Numbered from the stretch's first letter, positions 18,306 through 27,756 are shown. The stretch is 64,000 nucleotides of DNA from Prado023 sp963777855 (GCA_963777855.1 CAVZRW010000012.1:84392-148391); one strand, 5' to 3'. Made by a program: numbers and translations. The notes: generated by a model from the sequence alone, not told the origin.

Positions 18306-20811
18306 GTGGACCCTGCCGCCCCCCAGCCGAACCAGCCCGGCCAGCCGAGTCGAGCCGGACCAGCCAGTCGAGCCGGACCAGCCCACCCAGCCCGACCGGA
18401 GCCCCGCGCCGGACCAGCACGAGCCCGACCAGCCGACCCAGCCCCTTCGCCAGCGCGCGCAGGAGGTCGTTGCGGCGCTCACCGTGGCCCAGCGGATCAC
18501 CCTCGTCTCCGGCCGCGACTTCTGGACCACCCAGCCGATCGACGGGATCGTGCCCTCGGTGATGCTCACCGACGGCCCGCACGGCCTGCGCAAGCAGGTG
18601 GGTGCCTCCGACCACGTGGGCCTGGCCGACTCCCTGCCGGCCACCTGCTTCCCGACGGCCGCCGGCCTGGCCGCCACCTGGGACCCGGACCTGCTCGAGG
18701 AGGTGGGCGCCGCCCTCGGGCGTGAGGCGCGCGCCGCGGACGTGGCCATGCTGCTCGGACCGGGGCTGAACCTCAAGCGCCATCCCCGCGGCGGGCGCAA
18801 CTTCGAGTACCTCTCCGAGGACCCGCACCTGTCCGGGGTGCTCGCCGCGGCGCTGGTGCGCGGCATCCAGTCGCAGGGCGTGGCGGCCTGCCCGAAGCAC
18901 TACGCCGCCAACAACCAGGAGACCAGCCGGATGGTCCTGGACACCCTCATCGACGAGCGCACGCTGCGCGAGCTGTACCTGCGCGGCTTCGAGATCGTCG
19001 TCGAGCGCTCCGCGCCGGCAGCGATCATGACCGCCTACAACCTCGTCAACGGCCAGTACGCCTCGGACTCCACCCACCTGCTGCGCGACGTGCTGCGCGG
19101 CGAGTGGGGCTTCGACGGGCTCGTGGTCTCCGACTGGGGCGGGGCCAACGACCTCGTGGCCGGCCTGGCGGCCGGGATGGACCTGGAGATGCCCGGCGGG
19201 GCGAGCACCTTCGACGCCGAGATCGCCGCCGCGATCGCCGACGGGCGCCTGGCCGAGGCCGACCTCGACCGCGCAGCCGTGCGCGTGGTGGAGCTCGCGC
19301 TGGGCTGGGAGCAGCTGCGCGCACAGGACCCCGCCCCGACACCGGACTTCGACGCCCACCACGCCCTCGCCCGTCGGGCAGCCGCGGCGGGCACGGTGCT
19401 GCTCGCCAACGACGGCCTGCTCCCGCTGCCCGCGACCGGCACCCTCGCGGTGATCGGCGCCTTCGCCAGCGAGCCGCGCTACCAGGGCGCAGGCAGCTCC
19501 AAGGTCAACCCCACCCGGGTGGACACGCTCCTCGACGCCCTGACGGCGCAGGGCGGCGTCGAGGTCCGCCACGCCCCCGGCTACGACCCGGCCACCGGGG
19601 ACACCACCCCGGCGCTCATGGCGCGGGCGACGGCGCTGGCCCGCGAGGCCGACCACGTGGTGATCGTCGTGGGCCTGCCCGCGCGGGCCGAGACCGAGGC
19701 CGTGGACCGCACCGACTGCCGGCTACCCGAGGGGATGACCCACCTGGTCGAGGTGCTGCTCGACGTGAACCCGCGCGCAGCGGTCGTGCTCATGAACGGC
19801 GGTGCGCTCGAGCTTGACTGGGCCGATCGGCCGGCCGCGCTGGTGGAGGCCCACCTCGGCGGGCAGGCCGGCGGCTCGGCGCTGGCCGACGTGCTGCTCG
19901 GGTCGCTCGAGCCGGGCGGTCGGCTCGCCGAGAGCCTGCCGGTGCGCGTCGCGGACCTGCCGGCGGACGCCCACTTCCCCGGACACCCGCGCCAGGTGCA
20001 GTACCGGGAGGGCCTCAACGTCGGCTACCGGTTCCACGACACGTACGGCGTGCCCGCGCGCTTCGCCTTCGGCCACGGGCTGGGCTACACGACCTTCGCC
20101 TACGGCGAGGTCACGGTCGCCGGGTCGGGCACCGACCTCACGGTGTCGGTGGAGCTGACCAACACCGGGGCCCGGCCCGGGTCCGAGGTGGTGCAGGTGT
20201 ACGTGGCCGACGTCGAGTCGTCGGTGCACCGCCCGGCCAAGGAACTCGCCGGGTTCACCCGGGTGAGCCTCGAGCCCGGTGCCCGCACCCGCGTCGAGGT
20301 CGCCCTCGACCGGCGCTCGTTCGCCGTGTGGGACACGGCCGCCCACGACTGGCTGGTGGAGGCCGGCACCTTCGAGATCCTCGTCGGGGCATCGTCGGTC
20401 GACATCCGCGGCCGGGTGCGCGTCGAGGTCGACTCAGCCGACACGCTCGCGCCCGCCCCGCCCGCGGTTGGCGCCTCGGCCACCGATGCCGAGTTCGCCG
20501 CCCTGCTCGGCGCTCCGATCCCGGCGCCCGCTCCCGTGCGGCCGTTCACCCGGACCTCCACGATCGGGGACCTGACCTCCTCCCGGGCAGGGCGTCCGCT
20601 GGCGGCGGCGCTGATGTGGGGCATCTCACGGCGCATCTCGGCCGAGGATCTCGACGGGGCGCCGGACGTGCTGCGCTCGGTGATGGCGACAATGCCGCTG
20701 CGCACGTTCGTCCAGATGTCCGGTGGGGCGCTGAGCCTCTCCGGGCTCGACCGGGTGCTCGCCGGGTTGAACGGTGACCTGCGCGGGGTGCTGCGCCGGG
20801 GCCGTCGCTGA
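18306..20811 (+). CDS. Glycoside hydrolase family 3 beta-glucosidase-like enzyme
   Basis: Retaining GH3 enzyme of about 834 residues. Visible: LTDGPHGLRK substrate loop, GPGLNLKRHPRGGRNFEYLS, ACPKHYAANNQE, AIMTAYNLVNG, and the nucleophile Asp in LVVSDWGGANDL. Then come the alpha/beta sandwich domain (AVIGAFASEPRYQGAGSSKV) and a C-terminal fibronectin-III-like domain (GSEVVQVYVAD). There is no signal peptide, so it is probably cytosolic. The N-terminus is a Pro/Asp/Gln/Glu-rich repeat linker. GTG 18306, preceded by GAGGAG, starts MDPAAPQPNQPGQP, and the frame shifts at 18347-18348 (Pro written CCGA). Joining the frames there makes the VEPDQP repeat perfect, which supports this start. It is probably expressed alone. 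Confidence 0.88.
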
Positions 20812-20901
20812 CCGGGGCGGCCACGCGCTGGCACCCCGACGCGGGACAGCGCCACCAGCCAGTCGTGCGAGACTTGTTCTCCCTTGCCTAGGAGTGGCCC
20901 T

Positions 20902-21924
20902 GTGAGTGGAAACACCGTCTTCCGGTTCAACAATGCAGCGATCCTGTCGGTTGTGGCCGTGGATGCTCCCGAGGTCGTCTCCTCGGACCAGTTCGACGAG
21001 CGCCTGGCCCCCACCCTGCAGCGGCTCGGCGTGCGCCCGGGGATGCTCCAGCAGCTCGCGGGCATCGAGGAGCGCCGCTGGTGGCCGCCGGAGGTCTCGT
21101 TCTCCGATGCGGCCGCGCAGGCCGGGGCGCGCGCCCTGGCTGAGGCGGGCATCGCCCCCGAGCGGATCGGGCTGCTGATCGACACCTCGGTGTGCCGCGC
21201 GCGCCTGGAGCCCTCGGCAGCGGTCGCGGTGCACCACGAGCTGGGCCTGCCCTCCTCGTGCCTGAACTTCGACCTGTCCAACGCCTGCCTGGGGTTCGTC
21301 AACGGGATGCAGCTGGCGGCGATGATGATCGACTCCGGGCAGATCGAGTACGCGCTGATCGTCGACGGCGAGGGCAGCCGGACCGTGCAGGAGCGCACCC
21401 TGGACCGGCTGCTGTCCGAGGACACCACCGTGGCCGACCTGTTCTCCGACTTCGCCACGCTGACCCTCGGCTCGGGCGCCGCGGGGATGGTCATGGGCCC
21501 GGCCGACCGGCATCCCGAGGGTCACGTGTTCGTCGGCGGCGTGGGCCGGGCGGCCACGGAGCACAACCAGCTCTGCCAGGGCGACATGGAGCGCATGGTC
21601 ACCGACAGCAAGGGCCTGCTCCTGGCCGGCCTGGACGTGGCCGAGTCCACCTGGAAGGACGCCCAGGCCGACTTCGACTGGAGCGACGTGCAGCACTACG
21701 TCATGCACCAGGTCTCCACGGTGCACTGCGGTGCGATGATCCAGCGGCTGGGCCTGGACGCCGACCTCGTCCCCCTGACCTTCCCGACGCGCGGCAACAT
21801 CGGGCCGGCGGCGATCCCGATCACCCTGGCCATGCACCAGGAGCGGATCGAGCGCGGTGACCGCGTGATCCTGCTCGGCATGGGCTCGGGGATCAACGCC
21901 GCAGCCGCCGAGATCCGCTGGTGA
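20902..21924 (+). CDS. oleA: OleA thiolase, head-to-head acyl condensation
   Basis: Condenses two fatty acyl-CoA chains head-to-head to a beta-keto acid, the first step of long-chain olefin synthesis. The 340-residue thiolase fold resembles KAS III. The catalytic Cys is in LSNACLGFVNG (about residue 129), the His in YVMHQVSTVH and the Asn in TRGNIGPAAIP. The WWPPEVSFSDAA and IDGEGS-type segments fit OleA better than FabH. The GTG start 20902 has TAGGAG upstream. Its last codons overlap the GTG of the next gene (GTGA), so oleA-oleBC-oleD is a coupled operon; this context decides OleA over FabH. Confidence 0.88.
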   Translation: MSGNTVFRFNNAAILSVVAVDAPEVVSSDQFDERLAPTLQRLGVRPGMLQQLAGIEERRWWPPEVSFSDAAAQAGARALAEAGIAPERIGLLIDTSVCRARLEPSAAVAVHHELGLPSSCLNFDLSNACLGFVNGMQLAAMMIDSGQIEYALIVDGEGSRTVQERTLDRLLSEDTTVADLFSDFATLTLGSGAAGMVMGPADRHPEGHVFVGGVGRAATEHNQLCQGDMERMVTDSKGLLLAGLDVAESTWKDAQADFDWSDVQHYVMHQVSTVHCGAMIQRLGLDADLVPLTFPTRGNIGPAAIPITLAMHQERIERGDRVILLGMGSGINAAAAEIRW

Positions 21925-24692
21925 GCCTGCCGCCCCCCGGGCTCAGCGGGTTGGACGCCCGCTGGTCCCGCGAGGTGACGGCTGCGGACTCCACGGGGGT
22001 CCTGCGCACGTGGCACGTGCTCGACTCGCACGCCGGGCTGCCCGAGGGCACTCCCGAGCCCGTCGGCACCCTGCTCTGCGTGCACGGGAACCCGAGCTGG
22101 TCGTACCTGTGGCGCCGCGTCGTGGCCGCCCCGCCGGCCGGGTGGCGCGTGATCGCGATCGACCACCTGGACATGGGCTTCTCGCAGCGCACCGGCACGC
22201 TCCGGCCGCTGGCCCAGCGCATCGACGACCTCGACTGCCTGACCGAGGCCCTCGGCCTCACCGGGCCCGGGCGGACCGGGCGCGTGATCACCGTCGCCCA
22301 CGACTGGGGTGGTCCGATCTCGCTGGGCTGGGCACTGCGCCACGTCGAGCAGCTGGCCGGTGTCGTGCTGTCGAACACCGCGGTGCACCAGCCGGCCACC
22401 GCTGCGGCGCCGAGCGTGATCCGCGCCGCCCGGCTGCCCGGGGTGCTGCCGGCGGTCACCTCGCGCACCCGGACGTTCATCCGCGCCGGGCTGTTCCTCT
22501 CCCGGCCCGTCCCGCCGCCCGAGGTGCGGGCCGGCTTCTACGCCCCCTACGCCGGGACCGAGCGGCGCGCGGCCATCGAGGACTTCGTGGCCGACATCCC
22601 GCTGGACGCCGACGACGTCAGCGCGGGGCCGCTGGATGCGATCGCCGAAGGGCTCGGTGCGCTGGCGGGCATCCCGGTGCTGCTGCTCTGGGGCCCGCGC
22701 GACCCGGTGTTCTCCGACCTCTACCTGCGCGACCTGATCGGGCGCCTGCCGCACGCGGACGTCCACCGCTACGAGGGGTCGAGTCACTTCGTGCCCGAGG
22801 ACGCCCCCACGTTCGCCGCCGACCTCGCCACCTGGGTGGGCACGCGCAGCCTGGTGGCGCAGGGGCCGCCGGCAGCGGCTGTCCCGGGGGAGCCGGGGGT
22901 GGGCCCGGGGGAGCCGGCTCGTCCGGTGCCCGACTCGGGGCGCCCCCTGTGGGCCGGTATCAGCGAACGCGCCGCTGACCCGGCCACGGCCGGCGACCCG
23001 GCGGTCACCGAGCTGGGCCCCGAGGGGGTCACCGCGAGCCTGAGCTTCGCCGAGCTCGACGCCCGGGTCGCCCACGTGGCCGCCGGCCTGGCGGCCATCG
23101 GCGTGGGTCGGGGGGAGCGGATCGCGCTGCTGGTGCCCCCGGGCACTGACCTCACGGCCGTGCTCTACGGGATCTGGCGGGCCGGGGCGATCGCGGTGGT
23201 GGTCGACGCGGGGCTGGGCCTGCGGGGCATGCGGGTGGCCCTGCGCAGCGCCGGGCCGGCGTACGTGATCGGGACGGCCAAGGGCCTGGCGGCGGCGCGG
23301 CTGATGGGCACCGGCGCGCAGCCGATCAGCGTCGGCCCGGTGCCCGCCTCGGTGGGCCGCGCGCTGGGCGTGCGCTGGCGCCTGGAGGACCTCGAGGCCC
23401 GTGGGGCTGGTTCGGCGCGCCCCGAGCCGCCGGCCGCGGGTGATCCAGCCGTGGTCGCGTTCACGTCGGGGGCCACCGGTCCGGCCAAGGGCGTGCTGTA
23501 CCTGCACGGACAGCTGCAGGCCCAGCGCGACCAGCTCGCGACCCTCTACGCGATCACCGAGGCTGACCGGCTCGTGGCCGCGTTCGGCCCGTTCGCCCTG
23601 TTCGGGGCCGCGCTGGGGATCCCCTCGGCCGTGCCCGACATGGACCTGACGGCCCCGAGCACGCTGACCGCGCGCGCGATGGGGGATGCCGCGGCGGCGA
23701 TCGGCGCGACCATGGTGTTCGCGTCACCCGCGGCGCTGGCCCACGTGGTGGAGACCGCGGACGGCGTGGACGCCGCGGGGCGCCGGGCGCTGGCCGGCGT
23801 GCGCCTGCTGCTCTCCACCGGCGCGCCCGTGCCCGCCGAGACGCTGCACGCGATGCTCCGCCTGCTCCCCGACGCCGAGGCCCACGCCCCCTACGGGATG
23901 ACCGAGGTGCTGCCCGTCGCCGACATCGACCTGCCCGGCCTGGACGCCGCCGGCCGGGGCAACGGCGTCTGCGTCGGGCACCCGGTGCCCGGGGTGGAGG
24001 TCGAGCTGGCCCCGCTCGGCCACGACGGCGTCCCCGGTGCCCGCCGGACGACCGACCCCGAGGTCACGGGGGAGGTCTGCGTCCGGGCCGCGCACCTCAA
24101 GCAGCGCTACGACCGGCTCTGGGTGACCGATCAGGCCGCCACCCCCGGCCCCGGCTGGCACCGGACCGGCGACGTCGGGCACCTCGACGCCGACGGGCGG
24201 CTGTGGATCGAGGGCCGGTTGGTCCACGTGGTGGTCACCGCCGACGGCCCGGTCACGCCGGTCGGGATCGAGCGTCGCGTGGAGGCCGTGCCGGGCGTGC
24301 GCCGCGCCGCGGTCGTCGGGGTGGGGCCGCGCGGTGCGGCCCAGGTGGTCGTGGTTGTTGAGGCTGTGGATGCCCGCCGGCCCGGGCTGGCCGCGCCGGC
24401 CCTGCGGGAGGCCGTGCGCGCCGCGGCGGCGGGGCCCGGTCCGGACCCCGGTGCCGCCCCCGGGATCGCGGCCGTGCTCGTGGTCCGCCACCTGCCGGTC
24501 GACATCCGGCACAACTCGAAGATCGACCGGGTCGCCGTCGGGCACTGGGCGCAGCGCGTGCTCGACGGCCGGCGACCGGGCCGGCTCCGCCCGGGCGCCC
24601 CAGCCACCGGCACCCGAGCCCCGGGCTCGGCATCGCCCGGCACGCCGAGCACGCCCACCCCCGGCACCCCCGGCACCCCCGGCACGCCATGA
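21921..24692 (+). CDS. oleBC: OleBC fusion: beta-lactone decarboxylase plus beta-lactone synthetase
   Basis: Natural fusion of 923 residues. Residues about 1-310 are OleB, an alpha/beta hydrolase of the haloalkane dehalogenase fold: oxyanion HGNPSWSYLWR, nucleophile Asp in VAHDWGGPISLGW (about residue 128), LLWGPRDPVF and the late His in SSHFVPED. OleB breaks the beta-lactone to cis-olefin and CO2. After a Pro/Gly/Ala linker, residues about 330-860 are OleC, an acyl-adenylate-fold enzyme that closes the beta-lactone: FTSGATGPAKGVLYLHG (ATP loop), APYGMTEVLPVAD and TGDVGHLDADGRLW. The tail of Thr-Pro-Gly repeats (TPGTPGTP) is unusual. The stop overlaps the oleD ATG (ATGA). Confidence 0.9.
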   Translation: MSLPPPGLSGLDARWSREVTAADSTGVLRTWHVLDSHAGLPEGTPEPVGTLLCVHGNPSWSYLWRRVVAAPPAGWRVIAIDHLDMGFSQRTGTLRPLAQRIDDLDCLTEALGLTGPGRTGRVITVAHDWGGPISLGWALRHVEQLAGVVLSNTAVHQPATAAAPSVIRAARLPGVLPAVTSRTRTFIRAGLFLSRPVPPPEVRAGFYAPYAGTERRAAIEDFVADIPLDADDVSAGPLDAIAEGLGALAGIPVLLLWGPRDPVFSDLYLRDLIGRLPHADVHRYEGSSHFVPEDAPTFAADLATWVGTRSLVAQGPPAAAVPGEPGVGPGEPARPVPDSGRPLWAGISERAADPATAGDPAVTELGPEGVTASLSFAELDARVAHVAAGLAAIGVGRGERIALLVPPGTDLTAVLYGIWRAGAIAVVVDAGLGLRGMRVALRSAGPAYVIGTAKGLAAARLMGTGAQPISVGPVPASVGRALGVRWRLEDLEARGAGSARPEPPAAGDPAVVAFTSGATGPAKGVLYLHGQLQAQRDQLATLYAITEADRLVAAFGPFALFGAALGIPSAVPDMDLTAPSTLTARAMGDAAAAIGATMVFASPAALAHVVETADGVDAAGRRALAGVRLLLSTGAPVPAETLHAMLRLLPDAEAHAPYGMTEVLPVADIDLPGLDAAGRGNGVCVGHPVPGVEVELAPLGHDGVPGARRTTDPEVTGEVCVRAAHLKQRYDRLWVTDQAATPGPGWHRTGDVGHLDADGRLWIEGRLVHVVVTADGPVTPVGIERRVEAVPGVRRAAVVGVGPRGAAQVVVVVEAVDARRPGLAAPALREAVRAAAAGPGPDPGAAPGIAAVLVVRHLPVDIRHNSKIDRVAVGHWAQRVLDGRRPGRLRPGAPATGTRAPGSASPGTPSTPTPGTPGTPGTP

Positions 24693-25696
24693 GGGTGCTG
24701 CTCACCGGTGCCAGCAGCCTGCTCGGCGCGGGGGTGGTGCGCGCCCTGCACGCGCGCGGCGACGAGGTGGTCGTGCTCCAGCGCCGACCGGCCCCGGTGG
24801 CTGGTGAGCTGGGCCTCACCGAGGTCCTCGGCGACCTGACGGACGCCACGGCTGTGGGGCGGGCCGTCGGGGGCGCGGACGCCGTCATCCACCTCGCCGC
24901 CCGGGTGGGCGTGGTCGGCCGCGCGGCGCAGTTCCACGAGACCAACGTGATCGGCACCAGGACCGTGCTCGACGCGGCGCGGGCCCACCGGGTCGCCCGG
25001 TTCGTCTTCGTCTCCTCGCCGTCGGTGGCGCACGCGGGCTCGGCGCTGGCCGGCACCGGGGCCGACCCGGCCGACCCGGAGCGGGCCAGGGGCCACTACT
25101 CGCGGAGCAAGGCCCGCGCCGAGCTCGACGTGCTCGCCGCGGACGGCCCCGCCATGGCTGCGCTCGCGATCCGGCCCCACCTGGTGTGGGGTCCGGGCGA
25201 CACCCAGCTGGTCGGGCGCATCGTCGAACGCGCCCGGTCCGGTCGGCTTGCCCTCGTGGGCGGTGGGCGGGCCCTGATCGACACCACGTACCTCGACAAC
25301 GCGGTCGAGGCCCTGGTTGCCGCCCTGGACCACGCACCGGCCGGCCACGGGCAGGCGTTCGTGGTCTCGAACGGCGAGCCGCGCACGGTTGCCGAGCTGG
25401 TCGAGCGGATCTGCGCCGCGGCCGGGGTCCCGACCCCCACCCGCTCGGTGCCGCGCGCCGTCGCCTGGTCCGGGGGAGCCGTCGCCGAGGGCCTGTGGTG
25501 GCTGGGCCGGCGCACCGATGATCCGCCGATGACCCGGTTCCTGGCCAGCCAGCTGGCCACCGCGCACTGGTTCGACCAGCGCCGCGTCCGTGAGGTGCTC
25601 GAGTGGGCGCCCCGGGTCAGCCTCGAGCAGGGCTTCGCCCGCCTGGCCGTCGCGTCCGGGCGGGACGCGACCCGACTGGCCGCCCGCCGCGACTAG
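24689..25696 (+). CDS. oleD: OleD, NADPH-dependent beta-keto acid reductase
   Basis: Reduces the OleA product to the beta-hydroxy acid used by OleC. Extended short-chain dehydrogenase of 335 residues: nucleotide-binding MRVLLTGASSLLGAGVV, VIHLAARVGVVG, and the catalytic YSRSKARAELD (Tyr-x3-Lys). It also has a sugar-epimerase-like C-terminal half with LIDTTYLDNAVEAL and FVVSNGEPRTVAEL. It is the last gene of the ole operon and overlaps oleBC by four bases. A complete oleA-oleBC-oleD set predicts long-chain internal monoalkenes, as made by Micrococcus and relatives. Confidence 0.88.
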   Translation: MRVLLTGASSLLGAGVVRALHARGDEVVVLQRRPAPVAGELGLTEVLGDLTDATAVGRAVGGADAVIHLAARVGVVGRAAQFHETNVIGTRTVLDAARAHRVARFVFVSSPSVAHAGSALAGTGADPADPERARGHYSRSKARAELDVLAADGPAMAALAIRPHLVWGPGDTQLVGRIVERARSGRLALVGGGRALIDTTYLDNAVEALVAALDHAPAGHGQAFVVSNGEPRTVAELVERICAAAGVPTPTRSVPRAVAWSGGAVAEGLWWLGRRTDDPPMTRFLASQLATAHWFDQRRVREVLEWAPRVSLEQGFARLAVASGRDATRLAARRD

Positions 25697-25758
25697 CTGT
25701 CCGAGCCGTCACGTGGGTGACGGTGCGCGGCTGAGGAGCGAGCCTGGCGACACCGGGC

Positions 25759-25802
25759 GCGTCACCAACGGTTCACGTCCCGCTCAACACGGGTTCCCAG
25801 TG
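25759..25802 (+). promoter_or_regulatory. PHO-box-like array upstream of the PhoX-like gene
   Basis: Four consecutive 11-nt units, GCGTCACCAAC, GGTTCACGTCC, CGCTCAACACG and GGTTCCCAGTG, share the TTCAC/CTCA core with 11-bp spacing. This is the layout of actinobacterial PhoP boxes (11-nt direct repeats based on GTTCACC). It ends about 17 bp before a TAGCGT -10-like hexamer, where an activator overlapping -35 would bind. Confidence 0.55.
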
Positions 25803-25861
25803 CCTCTTCCTCGTGCTCCTAGCGTCGGGGCCGTCCACACCGACGAAGGGAACCACCACCC

Positions 25862-27412
25862 ATGCTCCAGAACTTCCGCGGCCGTGCTGCTGCCGCCGCC
25901 ACCTTGGCCGGCGCCGTGGCGCTGGTGCCGACAGTCCCCGCCTCCGCCCACCACCTGCCCGAGACCGTGACCGGGCCCACGTCCTCGACCGCCCCGTACG
26001 TCCTGCCCGTCGCCCCAGGGGTGTCGATCACCTCCTTGCTGACCGTGGGAGATGCCCCCGCTGGGTCCGGCTACCGGATGGTCGGGATCCCCGACGGTTT
26101 GGGCGCCCGCCCGCTGGGCCGTGACCGCCTCGAGGTGCTGGTCAACCACGAGCTGCGCGACACCCTCGGGATCCCACGGGCGCACGGCCAGGCCGGCGCG
26201 TTCGTGTCGCGGTGGACCCTCGACTCCGAGACCGGCGTGGTGAGCAGCGGCCGGGACCTGATCCGGTCCGTGCGCTACTGGCAGTACGGCACTCCGGGCC
26301 AGTACGGCTCCACGCCCCTGGCGCCAGCCGGAGCCGTGGGCGGGCACACCGCGGCCTTCAGCAGGTTCTGCTCGGGCTTCCTGTCCGACGACGGCCAGCT
26401 GCTCAACCGGCGCACGGGCCGCGGCTACGCCGGGCAGCTGTACTTCGCCAACGAGGAGAGCGGCGACGAGGGCCGCGTCTTCGCCGTGACCATGGGCGGG
26501 ACCGCCTGGCAGCTGCCGCGGCTCGGGTTGTTCTCGTGGGAGAACACCCTCGTGGCCCCCACCCGCGGGGATACCACCGTCGTCGTGGGCAACGAGGACG
26601 CAGCCACGGGCCAGCTGCGCGTCTACTGGGGCACGAAGCGGGCCACCGGGTCCGCGGTCGCCAGGGCCGGCCTGACCAATGGAGTCAACCACGTGCTGGC
26701 CGTGGCAGGGGCGACCGTGACCACGGACGCCGACTTCCGCGCCGCCTACGGCACAGGACAGGCGGTCCCCGTGACGTTCGCCGAGCAGGAGTGGAACACC
26801 AGCGGCGCCGCCCAGAACGCCGCAGCTGCCGCGGCGGGCTTGACCCTGAACCGGATCGAGGACGGGGCATTCGACCCCCGCCACCGCAACGACTACTACT
26901 TCCTGACCACCGAGGGCGGGGACCGCACGGTGCCCGCGGGGGCTCCCTCTCGCGACGGCGGCGGGCTGTGGCGGCTGCGCTTCGCGGACGTCGATCGGCC
27001 GGAGCTGGGCGGCACGCTCACCCTGCTGCTGGACGGCAGTGAGGCCCCGTACCTGAACAAGCCCGACAACATGACCATCGACCGGCACGGCAACCTGCTC
27101 ATCCAGGAGGACCCGGGCAACAACGCCCACCTGGCCCGCATCGTCGCCTACCGGATCGCCGATGGCGCACGCGCCGTCGTGGCCCAGTTCGACGCGGCCC
27201 TGTTCGAGCCCGGCGGCGCAGGGTTCCTCACCCAGGACGAGGAGTCCAGCGGGATCCTCGACGTGTCCCGGCTGGTCGATGAGCCCGGCACGTTCCTGTT
27301 CGACGCCCAGGTCCACGCCCCCAACGCAGACCCCGAGCTGGTGGAGTCGGGGCAGCTCCTGAGCCTGCGGGTCCAGAGCTGGGGGCGGGTGTACCGCGAC
27401 GCCTCGCGCTGA
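25862..27412 (+). CDS. Secreted PhoX-like phosphatase-family protein (DUF839)
   Basis: 516 residues with a signal peptide: basic start, hydrophobic AAAAATLAGAVALVPTVP, likely cut after PASA. The mature part is a beta-propeller-type DUF839/PhoX domain with VNHELRDTLG, GRDLIRSVRYWQ, YFANEESGDEGRVFAV, FSWENTLV, VGNEDAATGQL, DYYFLTTEGGD and LNKPDNMTIDRHGNLLIQED. PhoX enzymes are calcium/iron phosphomonoesterases; whether all metal ligands are present cannot be settled by eye, so phosphatase activity is inferred. It is smaller than classical PhoX (about 600-700). The PHO-box-like array in front supports a phosphate-starvation role. GAAGGGA precedes the ATG, and a strong terminator follows. Monocistronic. 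Confidence 0.75.
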   Translation: MLQNFRGRAAAAATLAGAVALVPTVPASAHHLPETVTGPTSSTAPYVLPVAPGVSITSLLTVGDAPAGSGYRMVGIPDGLGARPLGRDRLEVLVNHELRDTLGIPRAHGQAGAFVSRWTLDSETGVVSSGRDLIRSVRYWQYGTPGQYGSTPLAPAGAVGGHTAAFSRFCSGFLSDDGQLLNRRTGRGYAGQLYFANEESGDEGRVFAVTMGGTAWQLPRLGLFSWENTLVAPTRGDTTVVVGNEDAATGQLRVYWGTKRATGSAVARAGLTNGVNHVLAVAGATVTTDADFRAAYGTGQAVPVTFAEQEWNTSGAAQNAAAAAAGLTLNRIEDGAFDPRHRNDYYFLTTEGGDRTVPAGAPSRDGGGLWRLRFADVDRPELGGTLTLLLDGSEAPYLNKPDNMTIDRHGNLLIQEDPGNNAHLARIVAYRIADGARAVVAQFDAALFEPGGAGFLTQDEESSGILDVSRLVDEPGTFLFDAQVHAPNADPELVESGQLLSLRVQSWGRVYRDASR

Positions 27413-27424
27413 CCCACAGCACAT

Positions 27425-27459
27425 GCGTGGCCCGGACCCCTCGGTGCTCCGGGCCACGC
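27425..27459 (+). terminator. Hairpin terminator after the PhoX-like gene
   Basis: GCGTGGCCCGGA (27425-27436) pairs perfectly with TCCGGGCCACGC (27448-27459), 12 bp with an 11-nt loop, 13 bp after the stop. Confidence 0.8.
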
Positions 27460-27487
27460 GCACGTCCCCGCCCGGGCCGGGCATCCG

Positions 27488-27550
27488 TAGGGCGACCGGG
27501 AACCGTCGGCCCGCTCACGCGGGCCTCCTCCCGAATCCGAAGGTCGCCCC
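27488..27550 (-). other. tRNA-Met-like relic (duplicated tRNA ends)
   Basis: Fifteen bases, GTAGGGCGACCGGGA at 27488-27502, repeat exactly the 3' end of the tRNA-Met gene at 27590-27604. The matching 5' acceptor GGTCGCCCC occurs at 27542-27550, and a GGCCCGC-TCAC-GCGGGCC hairpin lies between them. The layout looks like a collapsed tRNA copy or an attachment-site scar. Confidence 0.4.
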
Positions 27551-27591
27551 ACCGAAGGCCAACCAGGGCAATGCCCGGGTTGGCCTTCGGT
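27551..27591 (-). terminator. Hairpin terminator of tRNA-Met
   Basis: ACCGAAGGCCAACC and GGTTGGCCTTCGGT form a perfect 14-bp stem with a short inner GGGC/GCCC stem, immediately 3' of the minus-strand tRNA. Confidence 0.75.
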
Positions 27592-27665
27592 AGGGCGACC
27601 GGGATTCGAACCCGGAACCTGACGGGTTATGAGCCCGCTGCTCTGACCTGTTGAGCTATCGCCCC
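27591..27665 (-). tRNA. tRNA-Met (CAT), elongator type
   Basis: Cloverleaf on the minus strand: acceptor GGGGCGA/TCGCCCT (first pair G-U), D-arm with AGCTC...GAGC, anticodon stem GCGGG/CCCGT around CTCATAA (anticodon CAT), T-arm CCGGGTTCGAATCCCGG, discriminator A. CCA is not fully encoded (CCG follows). A lysidine-modified tRNA-Ile with CAT is the alternative. Confidence 0.93.
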
Positions 27666-27756
27666 TCGCGGGCAAGGGTAGGCGACGGCGGGTTTGCGTC
27701 TGGGCCCGCGGGGGTATGGGGTTTCGCTGGGATCCCCGGTTCAGAACGGATGAGAC

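Noticed and set aside
20902..21924. FabH-type ketoacyl-ACP synthase III
   Set aside because: The fold is the same, but the overlap with oleBC and oleD and the presence of FAS-I make OleA the better call.
27425..27665. Prophage or integrative element at tRNA-Met
   Set aside because: Only a 15-bp duplication is present; no integrase or phage gene lies within range. Kept only as a possible scar.
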